Source: Entomospira nematocerorum (GTDB lineage Bacteria; Spirochaetota; Spirochaetia; WRBN01). From it: a stretch of 64,000 bases of DNA. The stretch covers positions 46,287-110,286 of the forward strand of contig NZ_CP118169.1 of assembly GCF_028748105.1 (NCBI RefSeq), read 5' to 3'. A program made the position numbers and the translations under genes. A model generated the notes under the pieces. The model saw only the letters and a program-made list of their open reading frames with translations, was not told the origin of the DNA and did not search any database. This document shows, in pieces, positions 16,587-24,988 of this stretch; positions within the stretch are counted from its first letter, which is position 1; every line of letters starts with the position of its first letter.

Positions 16587-18083
16587 TTCACAAACAACAG
16601 CATATTGATAGTGCATTTTCTGATTACATGCCTGTATGAATTGATTGACCAAATAGAGGGTCTCTTGTACATCTCGGCATGGCTTACGTAACTGCCAGTA
16701 GAGAATACGTGATTGGCGATAATAGATACTAATATGACGTTTATTCTCGGATATTTTCACCCGAAATTTTAATCGAGGATTCCAAGCAATAAAGAGAATT
16801 TGATACGGCCAAATCGGATTGGTAAGATAAAATCCATAGCTACTGAAGAAAACCCCATCAGCAGAGACCCAAAGCGGAATCTCTGCAGGACGAGAGAAGA
16901 GATTATACTCCATCGTCATCCGCCAAAAGTCGCTAGATGCATACAATCCAAGCTGTGAAATACTGTACATCGAGTGGACATCATAAGGTTTGAGTGGCCA
17001 AAAAAAGAACCTATGCAAGTTTTTCTTCTGTAAATCTTTGAATAACTCTTCATGATAGTGCCTCGTGCGATGCTGCAGTAGTTGCAGAATCTCCTCTTGC
17101 CGTGGATGTAAATAGGGTTGCAGAGTTCCTTTGGGTTTACTCCGCTTGACTCTATCGTGCCGTCCCTCCGATCGTCTATCCACTTCCATAGAATAGCTAT
17201 GCAGAATTTGTGTTAAGTGATATAGCGAGTGCTTAGGCCAATGATCCTCTAGCGTAAAGGGGGAATACTGACTATAGAGTAAGGTATACAAGTTATGAAA
17301 GAGTACCCCATCGAGTACAGAGAGACTCTCTTTGTAGCTGAGATTCTTCTTTTTTTGCGTAACATAAAAGAGACCAAAGATATAGCTAGCCCAAAACATC
17401 TGCCAATCATCAAAATGCTCGTGCATAATCAAGGATAGCTTCTCCAGCATATAGTGAATATAACTTGAGGGAGCTAGTGCTAACTGATCGGCAAGAGCCA
17501 ATAACTCCGAGAGATGCACAAAGTAGTAGCCACTAAAGGCCACGTAAATTCCCTTATGGTTAATCTGTAATTGTGGTTCATCCCAGAGGGAGGCATGCTG
17601 TTGAAAGAATGCATACAGATCCTGAATACTCCGAGCATGACTTTGTAATCGATGATGCTCCTGCTTGATCGATGTTTGCAGACGATAACGACTCTCTTGT
17701 GTCAAAAATAACGTTGCTAATTGGAGATATCCTTCATGTTGAAAGTGAATCAATGGATTGTGAATGGTATCGATAGTATACCCATGCAGATCACGAGCTG
17801 TGGTATAGAACGCTAACGCTCCAGCGTGAATCGACTCCGTTACCGTCCAGTCATAAAGAACAGTATGAAGATAGCGATCAAGTCCGTTAAAGTCGTGAAT
17901 TTGATACTGATGATGTAAAACCTGCCACATCTCACGCTGGGCTTTGGTCGTCGTCGTACGATGCAACCAGTGCTGTGTAGGTTGATAGTAACGTTGACGT
18001 AATTGATAAGCAGATGGTTGATACTCTTCTATCCACCCTGTAGCGTCGTAGATAGAGGTCAATACATAGTAGGGTTCCAACAT
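16575..18083 (-). CDS. Large aromatic-rich protein of unknown function
   Basis: 502 residues from the ATG at 18083, which has GGAG nine bases upstream; an ATG 39 bases earlier has no RBS. It has no signal peptide and no membrane helix. It is unusually rich in Tyr, His, Gln, Leu and Trp, largely helical, with a basic linker (EGRHDRVKRSKPKG) about residues 315-330. No domain is recognised. It follows the 276-residue gene by 77 bases on the same strand and shares its odd composition, so the two are probably co-transcribed. Confidence 0.55.
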   Translation of the reverse strand: MLEPYYVLTSIYDATGWIEEYQPSAYQLRQRYYQPTQHWLHRTTTTKAQREMWQVLHHQYQIHDFNGLDRYLHTVLYDWTVTESIHAGALAFYTTARDLHGYTIDTIHNPLIHFQHEGYLQLATLFLTQESRYRLQTSIKQEHHRLQSHARSIQDLYAFFQQHASLWDEPQLQINHKGIYVAFSGYYFVHLSELLALADQLALAPSSYIHYMLEKLSLIMHEHFDDWQMFWASYIFGLFYVTQKKKNLSYKESLSVLDGVLFHNLYTLLYSQYSPFTLEDHWPKHSLYHLTQILHSYSMEVDRRSEGRHDRVKRSKPKGTLQPYLHPRQEEILQLLQHRTRHYHEELFKDLQKKNLHRFFFWPLKPYDVHSMYSISQLGLYASSDFWRMTMEYNLFSRPAEIPLWVSADGVFFSSYGFYLTNPIWPYQILFIAWNPRLKFRVKISENKRHISIYYRQSRILYWQLRKPCRDVQETLYLVNQFIQACNQKMHYQYAVVCELLS

Positions 18084-18160
18084 AAATAGATACTCCGTTC
18101 TGCGAAAAGATACAGCTAGCATAGCTTAACGTCAAGTAAATATAGATCGATTCTTCACAA

Positions 18161-18991
18161 TCAATGGAGTGGCTGCATCACCTCTAGCCGTTGTAACAGC
18201 GAGGTAAAGCAAGGATCCTGCCACAAGGGAAGAATATGTTGCTGCTGCATAAATTGCATACTCCTCAACAATGTAGGCCATGCAGTAGAGGTATCTTGTC
18301 CATGATACTCCTGTAATAATAACGAAAGAGCATAACTGGCAAAGTAAGAGCTCAAGTGACTCACCCGTGGTAAGACAAAAGAGAGCGTCAATACCATCAT
18401 CTCTTGTGCGACCCAAGGGGAGGGAAATTTCTCTAACTGCATGCCATCTTGAATCAACGAGATCGCCCCACTGGCGTAATAGCTCAGGCAGTAATCTTGA
18501 AAGGGAATGTATTGCAATAACTCCGGATAGTGCAACCATAGGCGGTACCACTGTTCTAGACGTACTTGCCAGATATCCTGTAAGAGAACCTCTTGCTGAC
18601 TGTGTAAAAAGTGAAAATAGCGCTCCTCTTGCCAGCGTTGCAATAGCGGATCATGATACCCTAAACTACGCAAGTAGCGATCTAATGTCGCTCCCTGATG
18701 GGCATAATGCAACCAAACCGTGTACATAGACTCAGAAGAGAGCTCGATTTGATGTTGATCATGGCGGTGATGTAAAAAAGCCACATGCCACAGGGAAGAC
18801 TCCTCTAACCACATATGCATATGCTCTGTCCATTGCATCAACCAACTACGATCAATGCCAGATGAGTTGAGGGGAAAGTTCCCCATAGGCTCGTTCTGCA
18901 GTTTGAGAATCCACTGCCATATATCATCAATCGATCGATGGCTATCTTGCATTAACTGTTGGGGTAAGGCGAGAACTAAAAATGTCTGCAT
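18161..18991 (-). CDS. Helical aromatic-rich protein of unknown function
   Basis: 276 residues, starting at an ATG with a strong AAGGAGAT ribosome site. Like its downstream neighbour it is rich in Trp, His, Gln and Leu and lacks signal or membrane segments. One stretch (SYYASGAISLIQDGM) faintly resembles the C-terminal helix of some TetR-type regulators, but there is no N-terminal helix-turn-helix, so I do not assign it. Function unknown. Confidence 0.55.
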   Translation of the reverse strand: MQTFLVLALPQQLMQDSHRSIDDIWQWILKLQNEPMGNFPLNSSGIDRSWLMQWTEHMHMWLEESSLWHVAFLHHRHDQHQIELSSESMYTVWLHYAHQGATLDRYLRSLGYHDPLLQRWQEERYFHFLHSQQEVLLQDIWQVRLEQWYRLWLHYPELLQYIPFQDYCLSYYASGAISLIQDGMQLEKFPSPWVAQEMMVLTLSFVLPRVSHLSSYFASYALSLLLQEYHGQDTSTAWPTLLRSMQFMQQQHILPLWQDPCFTSLLQRLEVMQPLH

Positions 18992-19114
18992 AGATATCTC
19001 CTTCTCTCTTGTAGAGAATGTTTATAATTGTCTGTGTGATAATTACTCTCAATAAAACACTTCTTTGAAAAAACAATATTACATAAAATAAGTCAATACA
19101 TAGACAAAAATTAA

Positions 19115-19143
19115 TTGTTTTTTTATGCAAGATGTTCTATAGT
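19115..19143 (+). promoter_or_regulatory. Predicted promoter for the gene at 19173
   Basis: TTGTTT (19115-19120), a 17-base spacer and TATAGT (19138-19143), with the start codon 30 bases downstream. Confidence 0.45.
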
Positions 19144-19172
19144 ATCTTCAAGAAATATATTCCGAGGTGATT

Positions 19173-19742
19173 ATGCATCTTTTTCGGCAGAGTGCTCTCT
19201 TATGGCTCTCTTGGGCGATTATCGGCTATCATATTGTAACAACAACCAGTTGCCATAAAAAATCGATATGCCCGCTATTAGATATAGAACAAATTCACAT
19301 GCTCTATAACCCGTTGCATATCATCGACGAATTTGGCTATCCTTATACCAGCTTCTATGATGATAATCATACATACCTTATCTACAAAAAGGCATTTTGG
19401 CACGAATTCTCTGGCTCTGCGGTGATTGCCATGGATAATGAACTAGAACAGATTTTTTATATTCTCTTCTACATTCAACCAGATAAAGAGTTAGATATGC
19501 TACACTATCTACGGAAAAATTTTGAGATTATCCCTAACTCTCTTGCCTATACTCTTGCCACAGAGAGCCACTTACAGTGGTTGCAACTCTATCGCTCCCA
19601 GCTCGTGGCATTTAATAATCACCTCTATGGGCAGTACTACTTTATCCACGAATGTCGTCCGCCACACTACACGAAGTCGATTCCCGAAATCTTTCCTCAC
19701 GGTCAGCTCTATACACTATTAGCCATGACCCCTCCACCCTAA
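19173..19742 (+). CDS. Possible lipoprotein of unknown function
   Basis: 189 residues from the ATG at 19173, which is well spaced from GAGG at 19164; a GTG two codons upstream is less likely. A hydrophobic N-terminus (about residues 8-21) is followed by TTTSC, an imperfect lipobox that would lipidate Cys25. The rest is Tyr/His-rich with one other cysteine near the end; no domain is recognised. It is monocistronic with its own promoter. Confidence 0.5.
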   Translation: MHLFRQSALLWLSWAIIGYHIVTTTSCHKKSICPLLDIEQIHMLYNPLHIIDEFGYPYTSFYDDNHTYLIYKKAFWHEFSGSAVIAMDNELEQIFYILFYIQPDKELDMLHYLRKNFEIIPNSLAYTLATESHLQWLQLYRSQLVAFNNHLYGQYYFIHECRPPHYTKSIPEIFPHGQLYTLLAMTPPP

Positions 19743-19863
19743 ATCACTTATTTATCAATAAGTTCTTCAGATTATTCATCAAGCTGTCGAATGAATATAC
19801 ATATTTATAAATATGATATGAATATATCTTAATTACATGAAATAGCCTCTTGAGGAAGTACCA

Positions 19864-21024
19864 ATGATAGACCTATATCAACAGTCATTACAGTTACATA
19901 AGACCTACCAGGGTAAGTATCGAATTGAGTCTAAGATACCCATCCGTGATTTTCAAGATCTCAGCGTTGCCTACTCTCCTGGGGTAGCTGCACCCTGTCG
20001 TGCAATTGCTAACAATAAAGAGGATGTCTATACTTACACCTCTAAGGGTTCTACCATTGCTGTCATCTCTGATGGTAGTGCGGTGCTAGGATTGGGGAAC
20101 ATCGGCCCTGAAGCAGCTCTTCCAGTGATGGAGGGTAAAGCGATACTCTTTAAAGAGTTCGCTGATATTAATGCCATTCCACTCTGTCTGGCTACGCAAG
20201 ATACCGAAGAGATTATTCGTATCTGTAAGGCTCTGGCTCCCTCCATTGGTGGCATCAACCTCGAAGATATCTCCTCTCCTCGCTGTTTTGAAATTGAAGA
20301 ACGCTTAAAAGCAGAACTCGATATTCCTGTCTTTCACGATGATCAACATGGCACAGCGATCGTTGTTGCGGCAGCCATTATCAATGCCAACCGATTGAGT
20401 GGTCGTCGTATGGAAGATCTCCGTGTTGTTATTAATGGTCTTGGAGCTGCCGGCGTGGCTATTGCCCAAATTCTGCACGATTTAGGCATTCAGCATATCA
20501 TTGCCCTCAACTCCAAAGGTGTCGTTCATGTGAGTAATCCGCCCAACACAACCGTGGCAAAGCTCTTTGCTGCAGGTGTCTTAGTGGATGATCCCGATAA
20601 ACACACCCTCAGTGATGCTATGGCTAATAGCAATGTCTTTATTGGTGTAAGTGTGGGAAATGTGGTTACCCCAGCCATGGTGCAAAGTATGCAAGAGCAT
20701 CCCTATATCTTTGCGATGGCAAACCCTGATCCAGAAATTATGCCCGATCTCGCTAAGAGTGCCGGTGCACTCGTTGTGGGTACGGGGCGTAGCGACTTTC
20801 CTAATCAAATCAATAACGTCCTTGCCTTTCCAGGAATCTTCCACGGTGCACTGCACGCACGAGCCAAACAAATTACCAATGAGATGAAACTTGCCGCTGC
20901 CCATGCAATTGCCAACATTGTCAGTGACAGCGAACTCAAATCATCGTATATTATACCTGGAGCCTTCGATGAACGCGTTGTTCCAGCCGTGAGCCAAGCA
21001 GTACAACAGCATGTAATGCCATAA
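19864..21024 (+). CDS. Malic enzyme (NAD(P)-dependent, short bacterial form)
   Basis: 386-residue oxidative decarboxylase converting malate to pyruvate and CO2. Catalytic Tyr37 lies in VAYSPGVA and Lys92 in MEGKAILFK; the metal-binding region is FHDDQHGTA (157-165), and the Rossmann motif GLGAAGVAI is at 193-201. MANPDPEIMP is also typical. It lacks the C-terminal phosphotransacetylase-like domain of MaeB, so it belongs to the roughly 400-residue YtsJ/MleA-like class. Cofactor preference cannot be read with confidence. RBS AGGAAG. It links C4 acids to pyruvate in a fermentative metabolism. Confidence 0.9.
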   Translation: MIDLYQQSLQLHKTYQGKYRIESKIPIRDFQDLSVAYSPGVAAPCRAIANNKEDVYTYTSKGSTIAVISDGSAVLGLGNIGPEAALPVMEGKAILFKEFADINAIPLCLATQDTEEIIRICKALAPSIGGINLEDISSPRCFEIEERLKAELDIPVFHDDQHGTAIVVAAAIINANRLSGRRMEDLRVVINGLGAAGVAIAQILHDLGIQHIIALNSKGVVHVSNPPNTTVAKLFAAGVLVDDPDKHTLSDAMANSNVFIGVSVGNVVTPAMVQSMQEHPYIFAMANPDPEIMPDLAKSAGALVVGTGRSDFPNQINNVLAFPGIFHGALHARAKQITNEMKLAAAHAIANIVSDSELKSSYIIPGAFDERVVPAVSQAVQQHVMP

Positions 21025-21059
21025 ACATGTATTTACCCTATACATAGAACTAAACCTAG

Positions 21060-21087
21060 GAGAGAAGAAGTGCCCACTTCTTCTCTC
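21060..21087. terminator. Bidirectional terminator between malic enzyme and nfo
   Basis: GAGAGAAGAAGT pairs perfectly with ACTTCTTCTCTC around a four-base loop, in the convergent gap. Confidence 0.75.
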
Positions 21088-21124
21088 TCTCATTATAATT
21101 ATATATGGTTAGAGGAATACCATC

Positions 21125-21970
21125 CTAGATACCACCCAACTCTCTCAGCTGACGAATCTCTTGAGCCCAACGTGTAGAATCAGGAGTCTCTAAGATGAGA
21201 GGCATATCTTGTAATCGCTCGTCCTTGGCAATCAACTCAAAGGCACTCCACCCGATCTCTCCCTCGCCCAGAGACGCATGACGATCAACTCGTGAAGCTA
21301 GCGGTTTAAGACTATCATTAATATGCATTCCTTTCAAATAAGAAAAGCCAACAATCGAGCCAAACTCTTCCATAGTTTGATAATAGGCATCGTGTGAGCG
21401 TAAATCATAGCCTGCAGCAAAGATGTGTGCGGTATCAATACAAACACCCACCCGATTATCATTGCCCTTAAAGAACTCGAGCATCGTTGCAAGCTCTTCA
21501 AAGCGAGATCCCGTATGTGCACCGGATCCGGCAGTAGCTTCAATCACTAAGGTGGCATACTCAGTCTGACTGAGAATAAAGGCCATTGCCTCCGATACTC
21601 TTGCCAAAGCCCCTGTCAGCTCACTTTTCAGACGTGATCCAGGGTGAAAATTGAGAAGATGCAAGCCCAAATGTTCCACCCGCTCCAACTCATCCAGCAG
21701 ACTATTAATCGACTTTTGCCGTGTTTCGGGATTATCTGTTGCTAAATTCACCAAGTAGTTATCGTGCACTAAGACCATCTTAGGATCAATACCACTTGCT
21801 GTTAATGACTGCTTAAAGGCATCAATATCCGTCTGTGTCAATGCAGGAGCCTGCCAGCCACGCGGATTTCGTGTGAACATGGCAAAGGCATTCGCATCGA
21901 TAGACATTGCATTCTTCGGTGCATTCGCTAAACCGCCAGCTGTGGATACATGAGCACCAAAATAGAACAT
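21125..21970 (-). CDS. nfo: Endonuclease IV (AP endonuclease)
   Basis: 281-residue TIM-barrel enzyme that incises DNA at abasic sites in base-excision repair, using three zinc ions. Family motifs are all present: GAHVSTAGGL at the N-terminus, NFHPGS, VIEATAGSG, the signature CIDTAHIFAAGYD, HINDS and DRHASLGEG. Length is normal. An RBS (AAGGAG) precedes the ATG. It is downstream of hexokinase by 22 bases on the same strand, so nfo, hexokinase and sua5 probably form one transcript. Confidence 0.95.
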   Translation of the reverse strand: MFYFGAHVSTAGGLANAPKNAMSIDANAFAMFTRNPRGWQAPALTQTDIDAFKQSLTASGIDPKMVLVHDNYLVNLATDNPETRQKSINSLLDELERVEHLGLHLLNFHPGSRLKSELTGALARVSEAMAFILSQTEYATLVIEATAGSGAHTGSRFEELATMLEFFKGNDNRVGVCIDTAHIFAAGYDLRSHDAYYQTMEEFGSIVGFSYLKGMHINDSLKPLASRVDRHASLGEGEIGWSAFELIAKDERLQDMPLILETPDSTRWAQEIRQLRELGGI

Positions 21971-21992
21971 AATCTCTCCTTATGTATATTGC

Positions 21993-23339
21993 CTAAAAGG
22001 TATATGCAGCCATCGCTGCACCTACAAGAGAGGCATTTTCAATATATGTAAATGTAAAATATCGCTTATAGGCACCAACAAGAATCTCCTCTTGCATGAG
22101 CCGTTGGATTTCGGCTTGCAGGCCCTCAAACCCATAAAAAGTTGAACCATCCACTGTAATGCAAATGGGCTCTTGAGCTAAGAATCCTTCACCGCTCTCT
22201 AGAATAACCGCTGCAAGCACAGATGCAACCAACTTAGCCATACGTTGCAACAAATTAGCAATAATCTGCCCAACCATCTCCCGTTGACTCAGAGCAACTT
22301 CATGCAGAACTAAACCTAGAATATTATCCGTACTATGCATATCATTATGGTATTCACTGATCATTTTTGTATCGATCTCATCCAAAATAGGTCGCAATAA
22401 ATTGGCTGTTTCATCATCAAAAATGCCCATTTCATCACAAGCAGCCTCAATGGTCAAGGCGCAAAGACGCCCAAAGTAGGCCCCACTGACCATCTTCTCT
22501 AGAGCGAATTTTCCCGGAGCACTCGTACTTTGATCCAGCCGATAATCCATAGATCCACGTAATACCGAGAGAAATCCACCTGCCTCGATATTAATCACCT
22601 GCGATCCATGCAAATCTTGATGCGATATCTTGCGAATTTTTCGATTCTTCTCCACGTAAGCCATATTCATCCCAGTGCCCAAGATCAAGCCAATATAGCC
22701 AGAGTAACGATGCTCTTTTGCCGTTAGCATGCCACTCAATAGCGTACTAACAGTATCATTCATCACAATGACCCGCTGTAACTGTGTACGTGGATCGAGC
22801 TGGATAACTGCCTCACGTAGACTCAAGCCAACATAACTACCAACGACTTCAGGAGCATCAATCTCTTTACTAAAAAAGAGCACCTTTCCATCGGCCTCTG
22901 GCGTGCTCTGCGTTGGATAACTAAAGCAAAATCCCATATAAGCACTGTTACGCGTCTCTGGCAAGACAAACTGAGCAAGTTCATGATAAAATTGCTCTTT
23001 TGTACGAGGAGATCCATCACTACCTGGCATGGATGTTTGATCGAAATACTCTAATAATAACGTTCCTTGATCATCAAACGATACAAGTGCTTTACGTAAA
23101 TTCGTACCACCTGCATCCATAGCAATGACCGGTCGATGTGCCAAAACCTGTTTGGGTAATCGTACATAGGTGGGAATCATCAACAACGAGCTCTGTGTTT
23201 CCGGAGCAAGCCCCTGTTGCATATGATGTCGAAAGTTAACCATCACTTGTTGCATATTGGTGTAGTCGCTGTGCATACGCTGACTCTTTAAAAAGTGATC
23301 TATCCGTGCAGATGGATAGAATCGGTGCTGTAGTGCCAT
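21993..23339 (-). CDS. Hexokinase, eukaryotic-type family
   Basis: 448 residues from the ATG at 23339, which has AGGAG nine bases upstream; the frame extends further but would overlap the upstream gene. It phosphorylates hexoses with ATP. Motifs match the eukaryotic hexokinase family rather than bacterial ROK glucokinases: phosphate-1 DAGGTNLR (75-82), sugar-binding FSYPTQ (139-144), NDTVST with the catalytic Asp195 (194-199), and GTGMNMAY (221-228). This family is rare in bacteria but known in treponemes. Transfer from a eukaryote long ago is possible. Confidence 0.85.
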   Translation of the reverse strand: MALQHRFYPSARIDHFLKSQRMHSDYTNMQQVMVNFRHHMQQGLAPETQSSLLMIPTYVRLPKQVLAHRPVIAMDAGGTNLRKALVSFDDQGTLLLEYFDQTSMPGSDGSPRTKEQFYHELAQFVLPETRNSAYMGFCFSYPTQSTPEADGKVLFFSKEIDAPEVVGSYVGLSLREAVIQLDPRTQLQRVIVMNDTVSTLLSGMLTAKEHRYSGYIGLILGTGMNMAYVEKNRKIRKISHQDLHGSQVINIEAGGFLSVLRGSMDYRLDQSTSAPGKFALEKMVSGAYFGRLCALTIEAACDEMGIFDDETANLLRPILDEIDTKMISEYHNDMHSTDNILGLVLHEVALSQREMVGQIIANLLQRMAKLVASVLAAVILESGEGFLAQEPICITVDGSTFYGFEGLQAEIQRLMQEEILVGAYKRYFTFTYIENASLVGAAMAAYTF

Positions 23340-23364
23340 AATTTCTCTTCTCCTTTTCTCTCTA

Positions 23365-24381
23365 TCATGATAAAAATCGATATGCAGCTGCACGCAAGAG
23401 GCGATCACTTAGGGCCTCACCCAGATGCGTATCGTAATAAGCGAATAATTGACCTACACCCAAAGCATCTGCCAGCGCAAAACTTTCATAGAGCTTTTGT
23501 GCATATACAGTGGGGGTATCGTAGCGAAGCACACGTTTATAGTGTGCATCTGGCTTCGGTAAAGGTGCATCTCCTAGAATCAGAATCATCACGTTATTAT
23601 CGCAGATCGTCTGGTGGAGATCCTCTACGGTGCGAAAGAGTTGTAATGGCACTCGCGGTTGGTAATGAGCATACTTCATTCCGGGACTCAAGACCACCTG
23701 ATTCGCATCGTGTTGTGCAGACTCCCTGGCTATACGTAGAGACTCTGCCACCTGCAGACGCGAAGATCCAATCACCTGCGCCATCATAGCAGGCGTAATA
23801 GTGCCATAACGCAAGATCGTTACACTACGTTCTTGCACTAACACTACTGTCGACTCCAAGCCATTACTGGAGGTTCCCCCATCGATAATCAAAGGAATGC
23901 GTCCGGCTAACTGATCGTAGACCATGGCTGCCGATGTACTACTATATCTCCCAGAGAGATTCGCAGAGGGGGCTACCACGGGTCGATCAAAACGACGAAT
24001 CAACTCTTGTGCCACAGGATGCAAGGGAATACGCACCGCAAAGGTCGGTAATCCAGCCGTGGCAATAGGTGAAATATGGCGAGATGCGGGTAACACCAGC
24101 GTTAAGGGACCTGGGGTAAAAGCATCAAAGAGATCCTTCGCCAAGCTAGGAATCACAGGAGCATACCCCTCTATCTGATCATAATGGGCAAAATGGCTAA
24201 TTAAGGGATTATCCATCGCACGCCCTTTAATGGTAAAGATTCTGTGACAAGCACGATCACTAGTAGCATCCCCAGCTAAGCCATACACTGTCTCTGTGGG
24301 CATGGCAACGATATCTTCTTGCAATAAAGATGCCACTGCTAGCTCTAATTGATCCATCTCAATAATACGTGTTCGCTCCAC
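23365..24381 (-). CDS. L-threonylcarbamoyladenylate synthase (Sua5)
   Basis: 338-residue enzyme making threonylcarbamoyl-AMP for the t6A modification of ANN-decoding tRNAs. It has the N-terminal TsaC/YrdC domain (AMPTETVYGLAGDA, KGRAMDNPLISH, SANLSGRYSS) plus the extra C-terminal Sua5 domain (about 230-338, after SPGMKYAHYQP), so it is the long Sua5 form rather than TsaC. The start taken is a GTG at 24381; an ATG eight codons in is the alternative. It is first of the sua5-hexokinase-nfo group. Confidence 0.9.
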   Translation of the reverse strand: MERTRIIEMDQLELAVASLLQEDIVAMPTETVYGLAGDATSDRACHRIFTIKGRAMDNPLISHFAHYDQIEGYAPVIPSLAKDLFDAFTPGPLTLVLPASRHISPIATAGLPTFAVRIPLHPVAQELIRRFDRPVVAPSANLSGRYSSTSAAMVYDQLAGRIPLIIDGGTSSNGLESTVVLVQERSVTILRYGTITPAMMAQVIGSSRLQVAESLRIARESAQHDANQVVLSPGMKYAHYQPRVPLQLFRTVEDLHQTICDNNVMILILGDAPLPKPDAHYKRVLRYDTPTVYAQKLYESFALADALGVGQLFAYYDTHLGEALSDRLLRAAAYRFLS

Positions 24382-24593
24382 TCTACAACCTTACCTCACC
24401 TGCTATTGGATTGTTTGATACCCTTATAATGTGACTATCTACAATGACTCTTTAATATTTTAGCCTTTTTTATCACTTTTGGCTAGTCTTTTTTCTCCGC
24501 GTGATTACAAGAAAAAGAGAAGGAGTTACTATATATATTTTTACTCAAAACCGATAATGTATGTGTTGACTAATCTACCTAAAGGAAGCCCTC

Positions 24594-24881
24594 ATGCTAC
24601 TAGATGACTTGCACCTTGTATTCAAAATTGTAACCTCACCCTATTTAATTACAGCATATATTCTCTTTCTCCTCTTTCTCCTCCTGCTTGTACGTATCCA
24701 AGCACCGCCAGTGAGTCTCACCGAGAAGCTCAACAAAAAGAAGGGCAAAAAGCCAGCCTCCACCGAGCAACAAGAGGGTTCTCCAGAGAACACAGAGGAT
24801 GCATCTTCACCAAAAACATCCAAAAGACAGGCCAAATCTAAGTCCGATGATATAGATGACGATCCTAGCCTAGAAGAGTAA
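24594..24881 (+). CDS. Small single-pass membrane protein with a charged tail
   Basis: 95 residues: one hydrophobic helix (about 18-37, AYILFLLFLLLLV) followed by a Lys/Glu/Ser-rich, probably disordered cytoplasmic tail ending DDDPSLEE. An AAAGGAAG ribosome site supports the start. It precedes gyrA by 107 bases in the same direction. No family is recognised. Confidence 0.6.
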   Translation: MLLDDLHLVFKIVTSPYLITAYILFLLFLLLLVRIQAPPVSLTEKLNKKKGKKPASTEQQEGSPENTEDASSPKTSKRQAKSKSDDIDDDPSLEE

Positions 24882-24988
24882 GACTCTTTACCCTTTTTGA
24901 AAAATCTGTTAAAATAAAGGAGCTATTTTCCCCTGCTCTAATGACGGGAAAATAGGTCATAAAAAACACACCTAAGGACACCTCCAGT

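Noticed and set aside
18132..18551. 139-codon minus-strand frame overlapping the 276-residue gene
   Set aside because: Lies wholly inside or over better-supported genes in another frame and lacks its own ribosome site.
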